From NCBI GenBank assembly GCA_963663005.2, contig CAXXHH010000003.1, positions 992,001-1,056,000 of the forward strand: a DNA stretch of 64,000 bases, given 5' to 3'. The notes beneath the pieces were generated by a model, which had not been told where the DNA came from, made no database searches, and worked only from the letters and a program-made list of their open reading frames with translations. The stretch comes from CAINVV01 sp963663005 (lineage in GTDB: Bacteria > Bacteroidota > Bacteroidia > Bacteroidales > Prolixibacteraceae). The position numbers were made by a program, and so were the translations under genes. Each line of letters starts with the position of its first letter. The first letter of the stretch is position 1. Shown piece by piece: positions 18,054-27,714 of this stretch.

Positions 18054-19886
18054 TCAATCAATTATCCGAATCGCTCCTTTGTCGGCCGAAGTCACATTTT
18101 GAGCATAAGCCCTTAGCGCTTTGCTTACTTCCCGTAAGCGAGCAGCAGGTTTGTATGCATCTTTACCCCTGGCCTCTTCCTGAGATTTCCGAAGCGCGAT
18201 CTCCTCCCCGCTCACCAGCCATTCTATTTTCCTTGCGGGAATATCAATCAGAATTTTGTCCCCGTCCTGTACCAGAGCAATCTCTCCGCCGGCAGCAGCT
18301 TCGGGCGAGACATGGCCTATAGATAGTCCGGATGTTCCTCCGGAGAAGCGACCGTCGGTCAGTAAGGCACAAACTTTATCCAGTTTCCTGGATTTTAGAT
18401 AAGAGGTTGGATAAAGCATCTCCTGCATCCCCGGACCGCCTTTGGGTCCTTCATACCGGATGATGACTACATCACCCGCTTTTACTTTCCCTTCGAGAAT
18501 CCCCGTGCAAGAATCCTCCTGGGATTCAAAAACACGGGCTGTCCCCTCAAAATGATACACGGAAGCATCTACGCCGGCTGTTTTCACGATACATCCGTTA
18601 CGGGCAATATTTCCGTACAAAACAGCCAAACCACCCTCTTTTGAGAATGCGTAATCCACTTCACGGATACATCCATTCTGACGATCCAAATCCAGTTCGG
18701 TGTAATATTTTTCCTGTGAACCCATCACCAGATTGCGACCGATTCTGCCGGGAGCAGAAGCATACCATTTTGGTGCTTCCGAACCTTCGCCAACTCTGCG
18801 TAAATCCCATTTTTCGATGGCTGCGGCCAGAGTTGGCTCATCCACCCGTGACACATCAAGGTTCAGCAATCCCTTCCTTTCCAATTCCCCCAAAATACCC
18901 ATGATACCACCAGCACGGTTTACATCCTGAATATGGTAGGCAGAACTTGGAGCTACTTTACAGATGCATGGTACTTTGCGGGAAAGTTCATCCATATCTT
19001 TCATGGTAAAATCTACTCCAGCCTCATGCGCCACAGCCAAAAGGTGCAGAACAGTATTGGTCGATCCGCCCATGGCAATATCCAACGTCATGGCATTCAT
19101 GAAAGCATCCCGGGTAGCAATCGAGCGAGGCAAAACAGTCTCGTCGCCATCCAGATAATAGGCGTTGGTGATCTCAACAATCCGTTTGGCCGCCTTTTCG
19201 AAAAGTCGCAATCTATTGGCGTGAGTGGCAACGATAGTTCCGTTTCCTGGTAAGGACAGACCTAAGGCTTCGGTCAGACAGTTCATCGAATTGGCGGTGA
19301 ACATACCGGAGCATGATCCGCACGTCGGACAAGCATCCATCTCCACCTCAGAAAGCAGGGTCTCATCTACCGAGTCATCGGCGCCCATCACCATGGCATC
19401 TACAAGATCGTATTCCTTACCACGGATTTCGCCAGCCTCCATCGGACCGCCCGAAACAAATATTGTTGGTACGTTCAACCGCATGGAAGCCATTAACATA
19501 CCAGGAGTAATTTTATCACAGTTGGAGATGCAAATCATGGCATCCGCCTGATGCGCATTCACCATATATTCAACACTGTCGGCAATCAAATCGCGGGATG
19601 GGAGCGAATATAACATTCCATTATGCCCCATGGCGATCCCGTCGTCAATGGCAATCGTGTTGAATTCTGCGGCAAAACAGCCTTCCGCTTCCACCAGTCT
19701 TTTCACCATTTGCCCGACTTCGTGCAGATGCGCATGACCCGGAACAAACTGGGTAAACGAGTTGACAATAGCGATAATCGGCTTACCGAAATGTGATTCT
19801 TTCATACCGTTAGCCCGCCACAAACTTCTGGCTCCCGCCATTTTTCGACCCTGAGTCGATTGATTACTTCTTAACCCTTTTTGCAT
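18054..19886 (-). CDS. ilvD: Dihydroxy-acid dehydratase
   Basis: A 610-residue IlvD/Edd protein, the first structural gene of the operon. Iron-sulfur cysteines lie in ISNCDKITPGMLMA and CPTCGSCSGMFTANSMNC, and the C-terminal SGGTSGLSIGHVSPEA segment is intact. It dehydrates dihydroxy acids to 2-oxo acids for valine, leucine and isoleucine. An attenuator hairpin and a Leu/Val/Ile-rich leader ORF lie just upstream, so the whole operon is probably controlled by charged branched-chain tRNA levels. Confidence 0.95.
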   Translation of the reverse strand: MQKGLRSNQSTQGRKMAGARSLWRANGMKESHFGKPIIAIVNSFTQFVPGHAHLHEVGQMVKRLVEAEGCFAAEFNTIAIDDGIAMGHNGMLYSLPSRDLIADSVEYMVNAHQADAMICISNCDKITPGMLMASMRLNVPTIFVSGGPMEAGEIRGKEYDLVDAMVMGADDSVDETLLSEVEMDACPTCGSCSGMFTANSMNCLTEALGLSLPGNGTIVATHANRLRLFEKAAKRIVEITNAYYLDGDETVLPRSIATRDAFMNAMTLDIAMGGSTNTVLHLLAVAHEAGVDFTMKDMDELSRKVPCICKVAPSSAYHIQDVNRAGGIMGILGELERKGLLNLDVSRVDEPTLAAAIEKWDLRRVGEGSEAPKWYASAPGRIGRNLVMGSQEKYYTELDLDRQNGCIREVDYAFSKEGGLAVLYGNIARNGCIVKTAGVDASVYHFEGTARVFESQEDSCTGILEGKVKAGDVVIIRYEGPKGGPGMQEMLYPTSYLKSRKLDKVCALLTDGRFSGGTSGLSIGHVSPEAAAGGEIALVQDGDKILIDIPARKIEWLVSGEEIALRKSQEEARGKDAYKPAARLREVSKALRAYAQNVTSADKGAIRIID

Positions 19887-19898
19887 AATCTTTTTCTT

Positions 19899-19933
19899 AA
19901 AAAAAAACCTTTCTCGGTTTGTTGAGAAAGGTT
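19899..19933 (-). terminator. Attenuator terminator of the ilv-leu operon
   Basis: On the minus strand a perfect 10-bp stem (aacctttctc at 19933-19924, gagaaaggtt at 19915-19906, 8-nt loop) runs into nine T (19907-19899). It lies 13 bp before the ilvD start codon and 35 bp after the stop of the leader ORF. In this position an intrinsic terminator only makes sense as a conditional attenuator. Confidence 0.88.
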
Positions 19934-19968
19934 CTATTCTATTTTGTCATCACAAAGACTTAACCTCC

Positions 19969-20028
19969 TCAACCAGCACAGACGAGAATTAGAATAACCA
20001 CGAGGAGGAGGACGTCAAAGGATATCAT
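19969..20028 (-). CDS. ilv-leu operon leader peptide (attenuator)
   Basis: This 19-codon ORF on the minus strand reads MISFDVLLLVVILILVCAG. Twelve of 19 residues are branched-chain amino acids: five Leu, four Val and three Ile, including three consecutive CTC codons. Segment 1 (cctcctcctc, 20011-20002) overlaps those Leu codons and pairs with segment 2 (gaggagg, 19970-19964) across the stop codon. Segment 2 can instead pair with segment 3 (19933-19924), the first arm of the terminator. A ribosome stalled at the Leu codons would free segment 2 and prevent termination. This is the classical peptide-attenuation layout, read directly from sequence; its operation is inferred. Confidence 0.88.
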   Translation of the reverse strand: MISFDVLLLVVILILVCAG

Positions 20029-20114
20029 TGTAACTATTTTAATCTTTTATACTTCAGTTTATTTCTTTTGTTTCGAATGATTGCAAATTTATCTCAATCA
20101 TTAAATTTCTGTTG

Positions 20115-20144
20115 CAAAAGTATCAATAAAAAATTCTCTGCAAA
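20115..20144 (-). promoter_or_regulatory. Promoter of the ilv-leu operon (Bacteroidota type)
   Basis: On the minus strand TTTG (20144-20141) is followed after 18 nt by TACTTTTG (20122-20115), an exact match to the Bacteroides -7 consensus TAnnTTTG. Transcription would start near 20110, giving an 80-nt leader before the attenuator peptide ORF at 20028. The region 20123-20333 beyond it holds no ORF that I can support. Confidence 0.75.
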
Positions 20145-20333
20145 ATAAAATTGTAAGCAATTTAGGTTAAATTATTAATAAATTAAAGTTATTACCTCGT
20201 TTTAGTTATGACTTGTGAATTATGGAATATTTCACCCAAAAATTCAAAATTCATTTTATCCTTCTTTCTAATTCCGAGAGAAATTACCCAAAGGGTAGAT
20301 TCTCCAGTATGACTCAGCAATTTACATCACTTC

Positions 20334-20849
20334 TTACAATAGAAGCTGGCCTATTTCTTTCCACCCGGATACCCGGATATGAGATTTTGGGTCTTTCCCG
20401 AGATTATGCGGCTGAGTAAATAATAGCGTCTTTCCACCGAAATTGTCGAGGTTCTTAAAATGATCATCAATCATGATATCTCCCAGCAGGATGTCCTTTC
20501 TTCCACAGAGTATCACCTGCTCCCACCCTATAAATGGGAAGTGCCGCTCGATCCATCGCATCTTTTCGGTCAGGCTGGGAGGAAATTCGGTGGCAGAAGA
20601 TATAATGAAAACCTCATATTTTTCATTCAATGCTCTGACTGTTTCGACACTCTCTTCAACCGGCCGTGCATTGCGGAAGAAACATTTCGAATGTACATAT
20701 TTATCGTGATTCACAAAGGCCTCCCGTTCAATTACCCCGGCCAAATCGTCAAGTTTCAACGTAATGCCCAGGTCTCTTTTTACGTACCTGATAAATTGAG
20801 CATAGACATTTGCCAGCACGCCATCCATATCTATAAGTAATCTTTCCAT
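20334..20849 (-). CDS. 5'(3')-deoxyribonucleotidase, HAD superfamily
   Basis: Starting at the ATG at 20849 (MERLLIDMDGVLANVY) gives 171 residues and avoids overlap with the upstream gene, which stops at 20860; an earlier ATG at 20870 would overlap it. HAD motif I is DMDGVLA, motif II is the serine in FIISSATEFP, and motif IV is DIMIDDH. The closest family by motif is the 5'(3')-deoxyribonucleotidase (NT5C) group, which dephosphorylates deoxynucleoside monophosphates. Substrate is inferred from family. Confidence 0.8.
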   Translation of the reverse strand: MERLLIDMDGVLANVYAQFIRYVKRDLGITLKLDDLAGVIEREAFVNHDKYVHSKCFFRNARPVEESVETVRALNEKYEVFIISSATEFPPSLTEKMRWIERHFPFIGWEQVILCGRKDILLGDIMIDDHFKNLDNFGGKTLLFTQPHNLGKDPKSHIRVSGWKEIGQLLL

Positions 20850-20859
20850 CGTTTCATTA

Positions 20860-22287
20860 TCACTTTTCATTGTAAAACGACAAAAGTATAGATTCCAGCA
20901 ATTGGGATACTTCGGGAGACTTGAGATCAAAATTATTTAGCAGGATGGCAAATAACAAGACTCTGCCGCTTTTAGTCTTCATTGTACCCGCTACACTTCT
21001 GACTCTGGACATCGACCCTGTTTTGGCATGCACATTCTTTTCCAGCGGGGTATCCTTAAAGGAATTTTTCAATGTGCCGTCCACGCCCGCAACAGGCAGT
21101 GAATTAAGGAAAAACTCCCAATTCTTGCTATTATAAATGTACTTCATCGTCTCTACCATTGTTTGAGCAGTAAGCGCATTGCTTCTGGAGAGTCCACTGC
21201 CATCTGTCGGAAAAAATCCAAAAGAACAGATTCCTTTGTCGACACAAAACTGCTGATATGCCTCAATTCCTTTCGCAAGTGTCGGTTCGCCCAACTTTCT
21301 TCGTGCCACTTCCCGAAGGATATGTTCCGCGTATAGATTTAGACTTTCCTTGTTTAACGGGACGATTAAATCTTTTAACGGAGGAGATTGCCAGGTAGCG
21401 ATCAAGGTACGTTTTGTCCCGTCGTTCACAACCTGTTTGGTAAAACTACCGGATAGCGGGACACCACTTTCCTGCAATTTTTTGAGAAATACCTGCGCCG
21501 CGACAACGGAAGGGTCGGGCATGGCAGCCTTGACCACAAAGTCGGTTTGATCCACCGGTATTGTTCCCTCAATTGATTGATGCCATAAACCTGGGGCGCC
21601 ATAAACGATCGTATTATCACCTGCTTTGGTGGATGAAACCACTTTGTTATCCAGCGATAAAGCGCTCATTTCAGGAATTATCGATTTGATTTTCGCCGGA
21701 TGATCAACTAATTTGGATGATTCAAAGTGGATTTCATACTGGTTGTCCCCGAAAGACAAGGCGGAAACTCCTGCGCCATAATAATTTCCAATGTCGTCCC
21801 ACGCCCAGCCTCCTGGTATGCTTTTCTGGTCCAAGGCAGAAAGATCAATGAGGAGGTTGCCCTGAATTTTTTTTATGCCGCAGTTTTTAAGTTGCTTAAT
21901 CCAGTATCCGAAGCAATCCTGGTAACGATCGCTAAAATAAGCGGAGTAAAACGCCGGATCACACCCCCCTTTAAGTAGTATATTCCCCGTAAGGATTCCT
22001 GTTTTGGCATCCAGGCTACCCGAATAATACACAGAAGTTGCAAATGTGAAATCTGGGCCCAAAAGATCGAGCGCCACCGCCGTTGTGTAAAGTTTCATTA
22101 CAGAAGCCGTGGAAAGGCTCTTCTGCTCACTTTCACAAACGACTGTGCCTGTTTTGGCATCAACAGCATAGATACTGTAGGAGGTGTTTTTTAAACTTCC
22201 GGCAGTAAAGAACTGATCGACCTTACTTTTTTGCGCAAATCCTGAATAGATTGTCAATAGTAGCAGGGAAAGGACAATGAACCTCAT
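20860..22287 (-). CDS. dacB: D-Ala-D-Ala carboxypeptidase/endopeptidase, PBP4 type (peptidase S13)
   Basis: The ATG at 22287 (MRFIVLSLLLLTIYSGFAQ) gives a 475-residue periplasmic protein with a signal peptide; the longer frame from 22323 adds non-signal residues. All three penicillin-binding motifs are visible: S62-V-M-K65, S-L-N in KESLNLYAEH, and KTG in HAKTGSM. It trims peptidoglycan cross-links. The patatin gene ends 26 bp upstream and the nucleotidase starts 10 bp downstream, so the three may be cotranscribed. Confidence 0.9.
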   Translation of the reverse strand: MRFIVLSLLLLTIYSGFAQKSKVDQFFTAGSLKNTSYSIYAVDAKTGTVVCESEQKSLSTASVMKLYTTAVALDLLGPDFTFATSVYYSGSLDAKTGILTGNILLKGGCDPAFYSAYFSDRYQDCFGYWIKQLKNCGIKKIQGNLLIDLSALDQKSIPGGWAWDDIGNYYGAGVSALSFGDNQYEIHFESSKLVDHPAKIKSIIPEMSALSLDNKVVSSTKAGDNTIVYGAPGLWHQSIEGTIPVDQTDFVVKAAMPDPSVVAAQVFLKKLQESGVPLSGSFTKQVVNDGTKRTLIATWQSPPLKDLIVPLNKESLNLYAEHILREVARRKLGEPTLAKGIEAYQQFCVDKGICSFGFFPTDGSGLSRSNALTAQTMVETMKYIYNSKNWEFFLNSLPVAGVDGTLKNSFKDTPLEKNVHAKTGSMSRVRSVAGTMKTKSGRVLLFAILLNNFDLKSPEVSQLLESILLSFYNEK

Positions 22288-22313
22288 AGTATTATTTTCT
22301 CGTGGTAGAAATA

Positions 22314-24485
22314 TCAGAACCAATAGCCCAAAGATAAGAAAGGAAGCACATCTTTGTCCTTATTTGAAAAGCTCAGATTTAATTCCAGAGGCCCCACCAC
22401 ACTGTTATAGGCTACGTTCATACCAAATCCGAAGATTGTCTTCTGGTTGGACAGAAAGATATTATCCATGCTGTACATGCCAAAATCCCCGGAAGCAGAG
22501 ACATAAATCTTCTCCCACATCCTCAGCCTGGCTTCCAGTCGGCCGACGCCAACACTTCTGGTCATTAGCTCAGACCTTTTTAACCCATTGAACGGAATGT
22601 TGTTATCAAAATAGTCGGTCTGCTGCACGCCTCCAAGATAGCTGTGGTGGAAAAAAGATTCATTGCCGCCCAATATCATTCGGCTGTTGATAGAATAAAG
22701 CAGCGTTATCCGGTCTGAAACGGACCTGGCCCTTTTGAACAGGAAATCACAGATAAGAATTGGATCAAAATTGCCGCTATTGAGAATAAGTTTAGCACCG
22801 CCACTGACATTTGTGCCCCTTGTAGGAAAGTATATTTTGTTTAATCTGTTGTGCTCTATTTTTGAAAAAGCATTGAAATAGGTTTTGTTTCTGATATTAT
22901 AACCGGTGGTATCTCCAATGGCAGATCCCTTGTGGAACGCATCCATTGATGCTCCAAGGGTAAATCTGGTGGCATCAGTTATGAACGAATGAGAAGCTAA
23001 CTGCAGATTTACGAGCGACATTTCTATCTCAGCGACTTTTTTCTCATTGGAATATCTGTAAATCCGATCCTGAACATACATGACTTTGGAGAAGAAACCG
23101 GGCTTCCACCCCCTGTCGATCGAATAGTGAGCAGCAAACATCGGGTACTGAGACAGTTTTGCATCCATTGAAAGCCTTGACCCAAAGAAATTTTGGTTTC
23201 GCAGGGTAATATTGATAAGCATTGACGACCTATAATCGGAGTCATAATGAATACCTGCGTGGATCTTATTATTCTTTCGCTCTTTAACTTCAATCTTCAG
23301 TGTTTTGGTTTTGTTCCCGACCAACTGGTAATTGACAAACTCATAGTTCCCGGTAGAATAAAGTCTGGAGATTCCGTTCCGCAAATGCTCCAATGTTACA
23401 CGCTCATCATATTTAATACCGACCTGTCCAAGATAGAAAGCGATCTTAGCGCGATCTGTTCCTGTTACCTCGATATTACTTATTACCAAGGTTGTATCAT
23501 TGCGAATAGGCTGATGGGCCACCCTATTCACCGGTGTCCAATGCAATGAATCTCTCAGATGGATTAACTTTGGCAACACCTTTCGCGCAGCTTCTTCTCC
23601 ACGTTTAATCAAAACTTCTGCAGCTTCAGTACTAAAGCTTGCAACATTATACCCTGTGATATTCGGCCGGATATGGATATTCACGTGCTTCAGGTTTTGA
23701 GTAACACTCTTTTTATCCAGGAAGTTCATCATCTGCGCAATAACATCCGGGATGTCTTTCAAATCCTCGGCGCTGGTCTTGCTATGCATCAAGTCGACAC
23801 CAATTATGAAATTGGCACCCATCTCGCGACAGCGGTCGACCGGAAAATTATTTACCACTCCACCATCGACTAGCATTTTCCCATCGATATCGATAGATGA
23901 AAAGGCCGCCGGAACCGACATGCTGGCACGGATTGCTTTGGGAAGTGAGCCCTTGTTTAAGACTACCTCCTCCCCATTTGTCAAATCAGTGGCAATACAA
24001 AGGAATGGAATGGGCAATCTCGAAAAATCATAAACATCATGATATCCCAAAGTAAGATAGGATAACAACTCCATGGCATTTTGGCCGTTCAAAACACCGT
24101 TGGAAAGCGCCAGTTTTTTCTGTTCAAATGGAAAGCTTACTGCATACCTGGCTTCGTCCGCCCTGTCAAAGGGAGGAGCCAGTTCAGATTTATATTCATT
24201 GCTTAGTAATTTTGACCAATCCTGACTAAGGACAATTTTTTCAATTGTGGCAGCATTATATCCACATGCGTATAAACCACCAATTATGCTTCCTATACTT
24301 GTTCCTGCGATATAATCGACCGGAATATGCGCCTCCTCCAAAACTTTCAATACACCGATATGGGTAAAACCTTTGGCTCCGCCTCCTCCCAGAACCAATC
24401 CAATTTTATTCGGATTGGTTTGCTCCTGACCGAACAGCCCAATGCTTAGAAAAGCAAAAAAAATTGTGACGATGAAATTTTTCAT
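22314..24485 (-). CDS. Patatin-like phospholipase with C-terminal outer-membrane barrel
   Basis: A 723-residue protein with signal peptide (residues 1-20), a patatin domain with the oxyanion loop GGGGAKGFTHIG, nucleophile S63 in GTSIG, and the Asp of VDGGVVNNFP (D207), followed by a POTRA-like segment (about 330-400) and a BamA/surface-antigen type beta-barrel to the C-terminal aromatic residue (LGYWF). This is the architecture of PlpD-like type Vd autotransporters, common in Bacteroidota; the lipase domain would be at the outer membrane. The physiological lipid is unknown. Confidence 0.85.
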   Translation of the reverse strand: MKNFIVTIFFAFLSIGLFGQEQTNPNKIGLVLGGGGAKGFTHIGVLKVLEEAHIPVDYIAGTSIGSIIGGLYACGYNAATIEKIVLSQDWSKLLSNEYKSELAPPFDRADEARYAVSFPFEQKKLALSNGVLNGQNAMELLSYLTLGYHDVYDFSRLPIPFLCIATDLTNGEEVVLNKGSLPKAIRASMSVPAAFSSIDIDGKMLVDGGVVNNFPVDRCREMGANFIIGVDLMHSKTSAEDLKDIPDVIAQMMNFLDKKSVTQNLKHVNIHIRPNITGYNVASFSTEAAEVLIKRGEEAARKVLPKLIHLRDSLHWTPVNRVAHQPIRNDTTLVISNIEVTGTDRAKIAFYLGQVGIKYDERVTLEHLRNGISRLYSTGNYEFVNYQLVGNKTKTLKIEVKERKNNKIHAGIHYDSDYRSSMLINITLRNQNFFGSRLSMDAKLSQYPMFAAHYSIDRGWKPGFFSKVMYVQDRIYRYSNEKKVAEIEMSLVNLQLASHSFITDATRFTLGASMDAFHKGSAIGDTTGYNIRNKTYFNAFSKIEHNRLNKIYFPTRGTNVSGGAKLILNSGNFDPILICDFLFKRARSVSDRITLLYSINSRMILGGNESFFHHSYLGGVQQTDYFDNNIPFNGLKRSELMTRSVGVGRLEARLRMWEKIYVSASGDFGMYSMDNIFLSNQKTIFGFGMNVAYNSVVGPLELNLSFSNKDKDVLPFLSLGYWF

Positions 24486-24850
24486 GTCATTAGGATCAAA
24501 TCAAGGTTATTACTGCACGCAGGCGTCCTTTACTTACAAAGAATACAATCTCAATGGATTAGGATACGCAAATTTCTATTTTCGGTCGCAAATTTCCATG
24601 CGGACATAGTTAAAATAACAATTTGTTAAAGATGTACCCCAACGTAATAAATTTCATGCTGTACCAATAGGGGTAATTCGCTTCTTGTCTGTCATAGCGT
24701 TAGATGCGTCTCAAAAATCATTTCAATAAAAGAAGCTTACCCTTCTCAAATGAAATACCAAGGAGCAGCCCTCGCACAAAGCGAAAATGCATATTTACAA
24801 ATTACGGTACAAAATATTAACAATCATAATTTTAACTAAATTATTTTCCA
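24486..24850. other. Divergent intergenic region, no gene seen
   Basis: This 365-bp AT-rich region separates the divergently transcribed patatin and CarboxypepD_reg-like genes and must carry both promoters. I found no exact TTTG/TAnnTTTG pair, no tRNA-like fold and no ORF with plausible composition. Confidence 0.5.
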
Positions 24851-26146
24851 ATGAAAACAAAATTTAACAGTGAGATTATCAACATTTTTCGCCTGTCTTT
24901 GCTATTGTTGATAATTATGTATTGCAGCAACACAGTGAAAGCATCCGGATTCGCGCCAAACAAGCAGGACACGCTTAACTATGTGCAATATAAAGGAACA
25001 GTTGTCGAAATGGATACAAGAAAGTCGTTAGGCTTTGCCACCCTGACGCTTGAGGGTTCAAATTTATCCACAGTTGCGAACAGCGACGGAGAGTTTGCGT
25101 TCAAGGTGCCTGTCAACGCAACCAGCGGCAATGTAATCGTCTCCTATCTGGGTCACAAGGACAGAATAATCAAACTCTCTCTCTTGAAACCTGAAAAGAA
25201 CAGAATCGAGCTTGAACTACTATCTGTGACGCTTACCACGATCAATATTCATCCAAAAGACCCGGATATGCTGATGCGCACGATTTTAAGCAAGCGTCTG
25301 GACAATTACAATCAGGAACAAAACAAAATGATTGTCTTCTATCGGGAAACGATCAAGAAGAACAAGACGTATGTTTCGCTGTCTGAAGCAGTACTAGATG
25401 TTTACAAACAACCTTGTCTTTCGTCCAAATCAGATCAGATTGAACTTTCTAAAGGAAGAAAGAATACGGATTACACCAAATTGGATACCGTAACATTTAA
25501 GATGCAAGGCGGTCCATACACCTCGCTAATGCTTGATATCATGAAAAATCCGGAGTTAATTTTCACCGAAGATATGAGCGGAAATTATCAATTTACCATT
25601 GAGAACGTATCCAAGATCGGCGATCGACTCATGTATATAATTGACTTCAAGCAACTCCCGCACATTGAGGAGCCACTCTACTACGGCAAGTTGTATGTCG
25701 ACACCGAATCACTCGCAATAATCAGCGCAACTTTCAGTCTGAATATTACAAATAAAGCATTGGCGTCAGATTATTTCATTCGCAAAAAACCGGTCGGAGC
25801 GAAAGTTTATCCCACAGAAGCTAACTATCAGGTCAACTACCGCGAAAAAAATGGCAAATGGATTTTTGGCTATTCACGAGCCGAACTTGTATTCAAAATA
25901 GAATGGAAAAGAAAGCTCTTTAACACCCATTATTCCAGCAGCATAGAAATGGCTGTTACCGATTGGGAAAAAAGTCCGGTAAAAAATGCTAAACCTCAGG
26001 AAAAACTAAAACAGAATGTTGTGATGATGGATGAGGTTACAGGCTTTGCTGATCCAGAATTTTGGGGAGTCTACAATGTAATAGAGCCGGAAAAATCTAT
26101 CGATCAGGCTATCAGAAAAATTCAGAGAAAGATAAAAAGAGATTAA
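24851..26146 (+). CDS. Envelope protein with CarboxypepD_reg-like domain
   Basis: A 431-residue protein with a signal peptide (about residues 1-32) and a carboxypeptidase-regulatory-like beta-sandwich domain (about 48-125: YKGTVVEMDTRKSLGFATLT, then NSDGEFAFKVP and VSYLGHKD). The remainder, with LYVDTESLAIISATF and YRETIKKNKTYVSLSE, resembles the periplasmic/outer-membrane DUF5686-like group of Bacteroidota but has no obvious long barrel. Function is unknown. It is followed after 3 bp by a possible 29-residue membrane peptide. Confidence 0.75.
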   Translation: MKTKFNSEIINIFRLSLLLLIIMYCSNTVKASGFAPNKQDTLNYVQYKGTVVEMDTRKSLGFATLTLEGSNLSTVANSDGEFAFKVPVNATSGNVIVSYLGHKDRIIKLSLLKPEKNRIELELLSVTLTTINIHPKDPDMLMRTILSKRLDNYNQEQNKMIVFYRETIKKNKTYVSLSEAVLDVYKQPCLSSKSDQIELSKGRKNTDYTKLDTVTFKMQGGPYTSLMLDIMKNPELIFTEDMSGNYQFTIENVSKIGDRLMYIIDFKQLPHIEEPLYYGKLYVDTESLAIISATFSLNITNKALASDYFIRKKPVGAKVYPTEANYQVNYREKNGKWIFGYSRAELVFKIEWKRKLFNTHYSSSIEMAVTDWEKSPVKNAKPQEKLKQNVVMMDEVTGFADPEFWGVYNVIEPEKSIDQAIRKIQRKIKRD

Positions 26147-26149
26147 ACC

Positions 26150-26239
26150 ATGATAACACTACTCAATTCACTGTTTATTTCGGCATTAATTGTCGTGATT
26201 TCCTCACTAGTTTCATTTCTTACAACAATTTTGAAATAG
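26150..26239 (+). CDS. Possible small membrane peptide (29 residues)
   Basis: An ATG three bases after the preceding stop codon opens a 29-codon frame, MITLLNSLFISALIVVISS continuing with ten residues to FLTTILK. It is one continuous hydrophobic helix with a single C-terminal lysine. Composition and tight spacing suggest translational coupling to the envelope-protein gene, but there is no homology support and a chance ORF is possible. Confidence 0.35.
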   Translation: MITLLNSLFISALIVVISSLVSFLTTILK

Positions 26240-26393
26240 CAACGTGATTTTTACATTAACAATTTGTTTGGTTTATCCGGCCTATATAATTTTTGAAGCA
26301 GGTTAACTATCTTTACACGATTTTTTTAAAAAACTAAAAATTTGGCTAACCTTCGGGTACCGAATAAATTGTATCACATAAATTTCACACAAA

Positions 26394-27695
26394 ATGTTAA
26401 TCAGTAAAGTCGTCGGAAGAGAAATTCTTGATTCACGCGGAAATCCAACCGTAGAAGTAGAAGTAACCCTTGAGAGCGGTTTTGTAGGCCGTGCTGCTGT
26501 ACCATCCGGAGCATCTACCGGAGAAAATGAGGCAATTGAGCTTCGCGACGGGGATAAGAAAAGATATCTTGGTAAAGGCGTATTGAAAGCCGTTGCCAAT
26601 GTAAACACCGTCATTGCTGAAGCTGTTGTAGGTATGAGCGCTCTGAATCAGGTAGCTTTAGATCACGCGCTTATCGCACTCGACGGAACTAAAACAAAAT
26701 CCAAACTTGGAGCAAACGCCATTCTTGGTGTCTCACTGGCAACAGCCAAGGCTGCCGCCGCATATCTTGAGATGCCACTCTACCGTTATATCGGAGGTGT
26801 TAACGCCAGGACATTGCCAGTTCCAATGATGAACATTATCAACGGTGGTTCTCACTCCGACGCGCCAATCGCATTCCAGGAATTCATGATTCGTCCTATT
26901 GGCGCATCTTCTTTCCGCGAAGCTTTACGCATGGGTGCCGAGGTATTCCACAGTTTGAAAAAAGTATTACACGATCGTAACCTCAGCACCGCTGTGGGTG
27001 ACGAAGGCGGTTTTGCTCCCAAACTGGATGGTACAGAAGATGCATTAAACAGCATCATCCTGGCCATCAAAAATGCTGGTTACAAACCAGGTCGCGCAGA
27101 AGATGGAGGCGAGATCTCTATCGGACTCGACTGTGCTGCTTCAGAATTCTACAAAGACGGCATCTACAACTACGCAAAATTCGAAGGTGCTAATGGCGCA
27201 AAACGTAACAGCAAAGAGCAAGTCGAATTTTTAGCTTCTCTGGTTGCCAATTATCCAATCGATTCTATCGAAGACGGATGTTCAGAGAATGACTGGGACG
27301 GTTGGGTTCTGCAAACAGAAGTACTTGGCGACAAATGCCAACTGGTTGGTGACGACTTGTTTGTAACAAATGTTGAGTATCTGAAAAAAGGAATCGAACT
27401 TGGTGCAGCCAACTCTATCCTTATCAAAGTGAACCAAATCGGTACTTTAACCGAAACACTCGATGCTATCGAAATGGCTCATCGTGCAGGATATACCAGC
27501 GTTACCTCACACCGTTCAGGAGAAACTGAAGACGCAACGATTGCTGATATTTCAGTGGCTACCAACAGCGGACAGATTAAGACCGGTTCATTGAGCCGTT
27601 CAGACAGGATGGCTAAATACAACCAGCTTCTTCGCATCGAAGAGGAACTGGGAGCAACAGCTGTGTACGGCTACAAAAAAATTGTAAAGGCGTAA
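26394..27695 (+). CDS. eno: Enolase
   Basis: A 433-residue enolase that interconverts 2-phosphoglycerate and phosphoenolpyruvate in glycolysis. Visible motifs include REILDSRGNPTVEVEV at the start, VPSGASTGENEA, the Glu of GDEGGFAPKL and the signature IKVNQIGTLTETL with SHRSGETED after it. It stands as a single gene with its own terminator. Codon usage is smoother (gctgct, ggtgac) than its neighbours, as expected for a highly expressed gene. Confidence 0.97.
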   Translation: MLISKVVGREILDSRGNPTVEVEVTLESGFVGRAAVPSGASTGENEAIELRDGDKKRYLGKGVLKAVANVNTVIAEAVVGMSALNQVALDHALIALDGTKTKSKLGANAILGVSLATAKAAAAYLEMPLYRYIGGVNARTLPVPMMNIINGGSHSDAPIAFQEFMIRPIGASSFREALRMGAEVFHSLKKVLHDRNLSTAVGDEGGFAPKLDGTEDALNSIILAIKNAGYKPGRAEDGGEISIGLDCAASEFYKDGIYNYAKFEGANGAKRNSKEQVEFLASLVANYPIDSIEDGCSENDWDGWVLQTEVLGDKCQLVGDDLFVTNVEYLKKGIELGAANSILIKVNQIGTLTETLDAIEMAHRAGYTSVTSHRSGETEDATIADISVATNSGQIKTGSLSRSDRMAKYNQLLRIEEELGATAVYGYKKIVKA

Positions 27696-27714
27696 GCGAT
27701 CTTTCAACTATATT

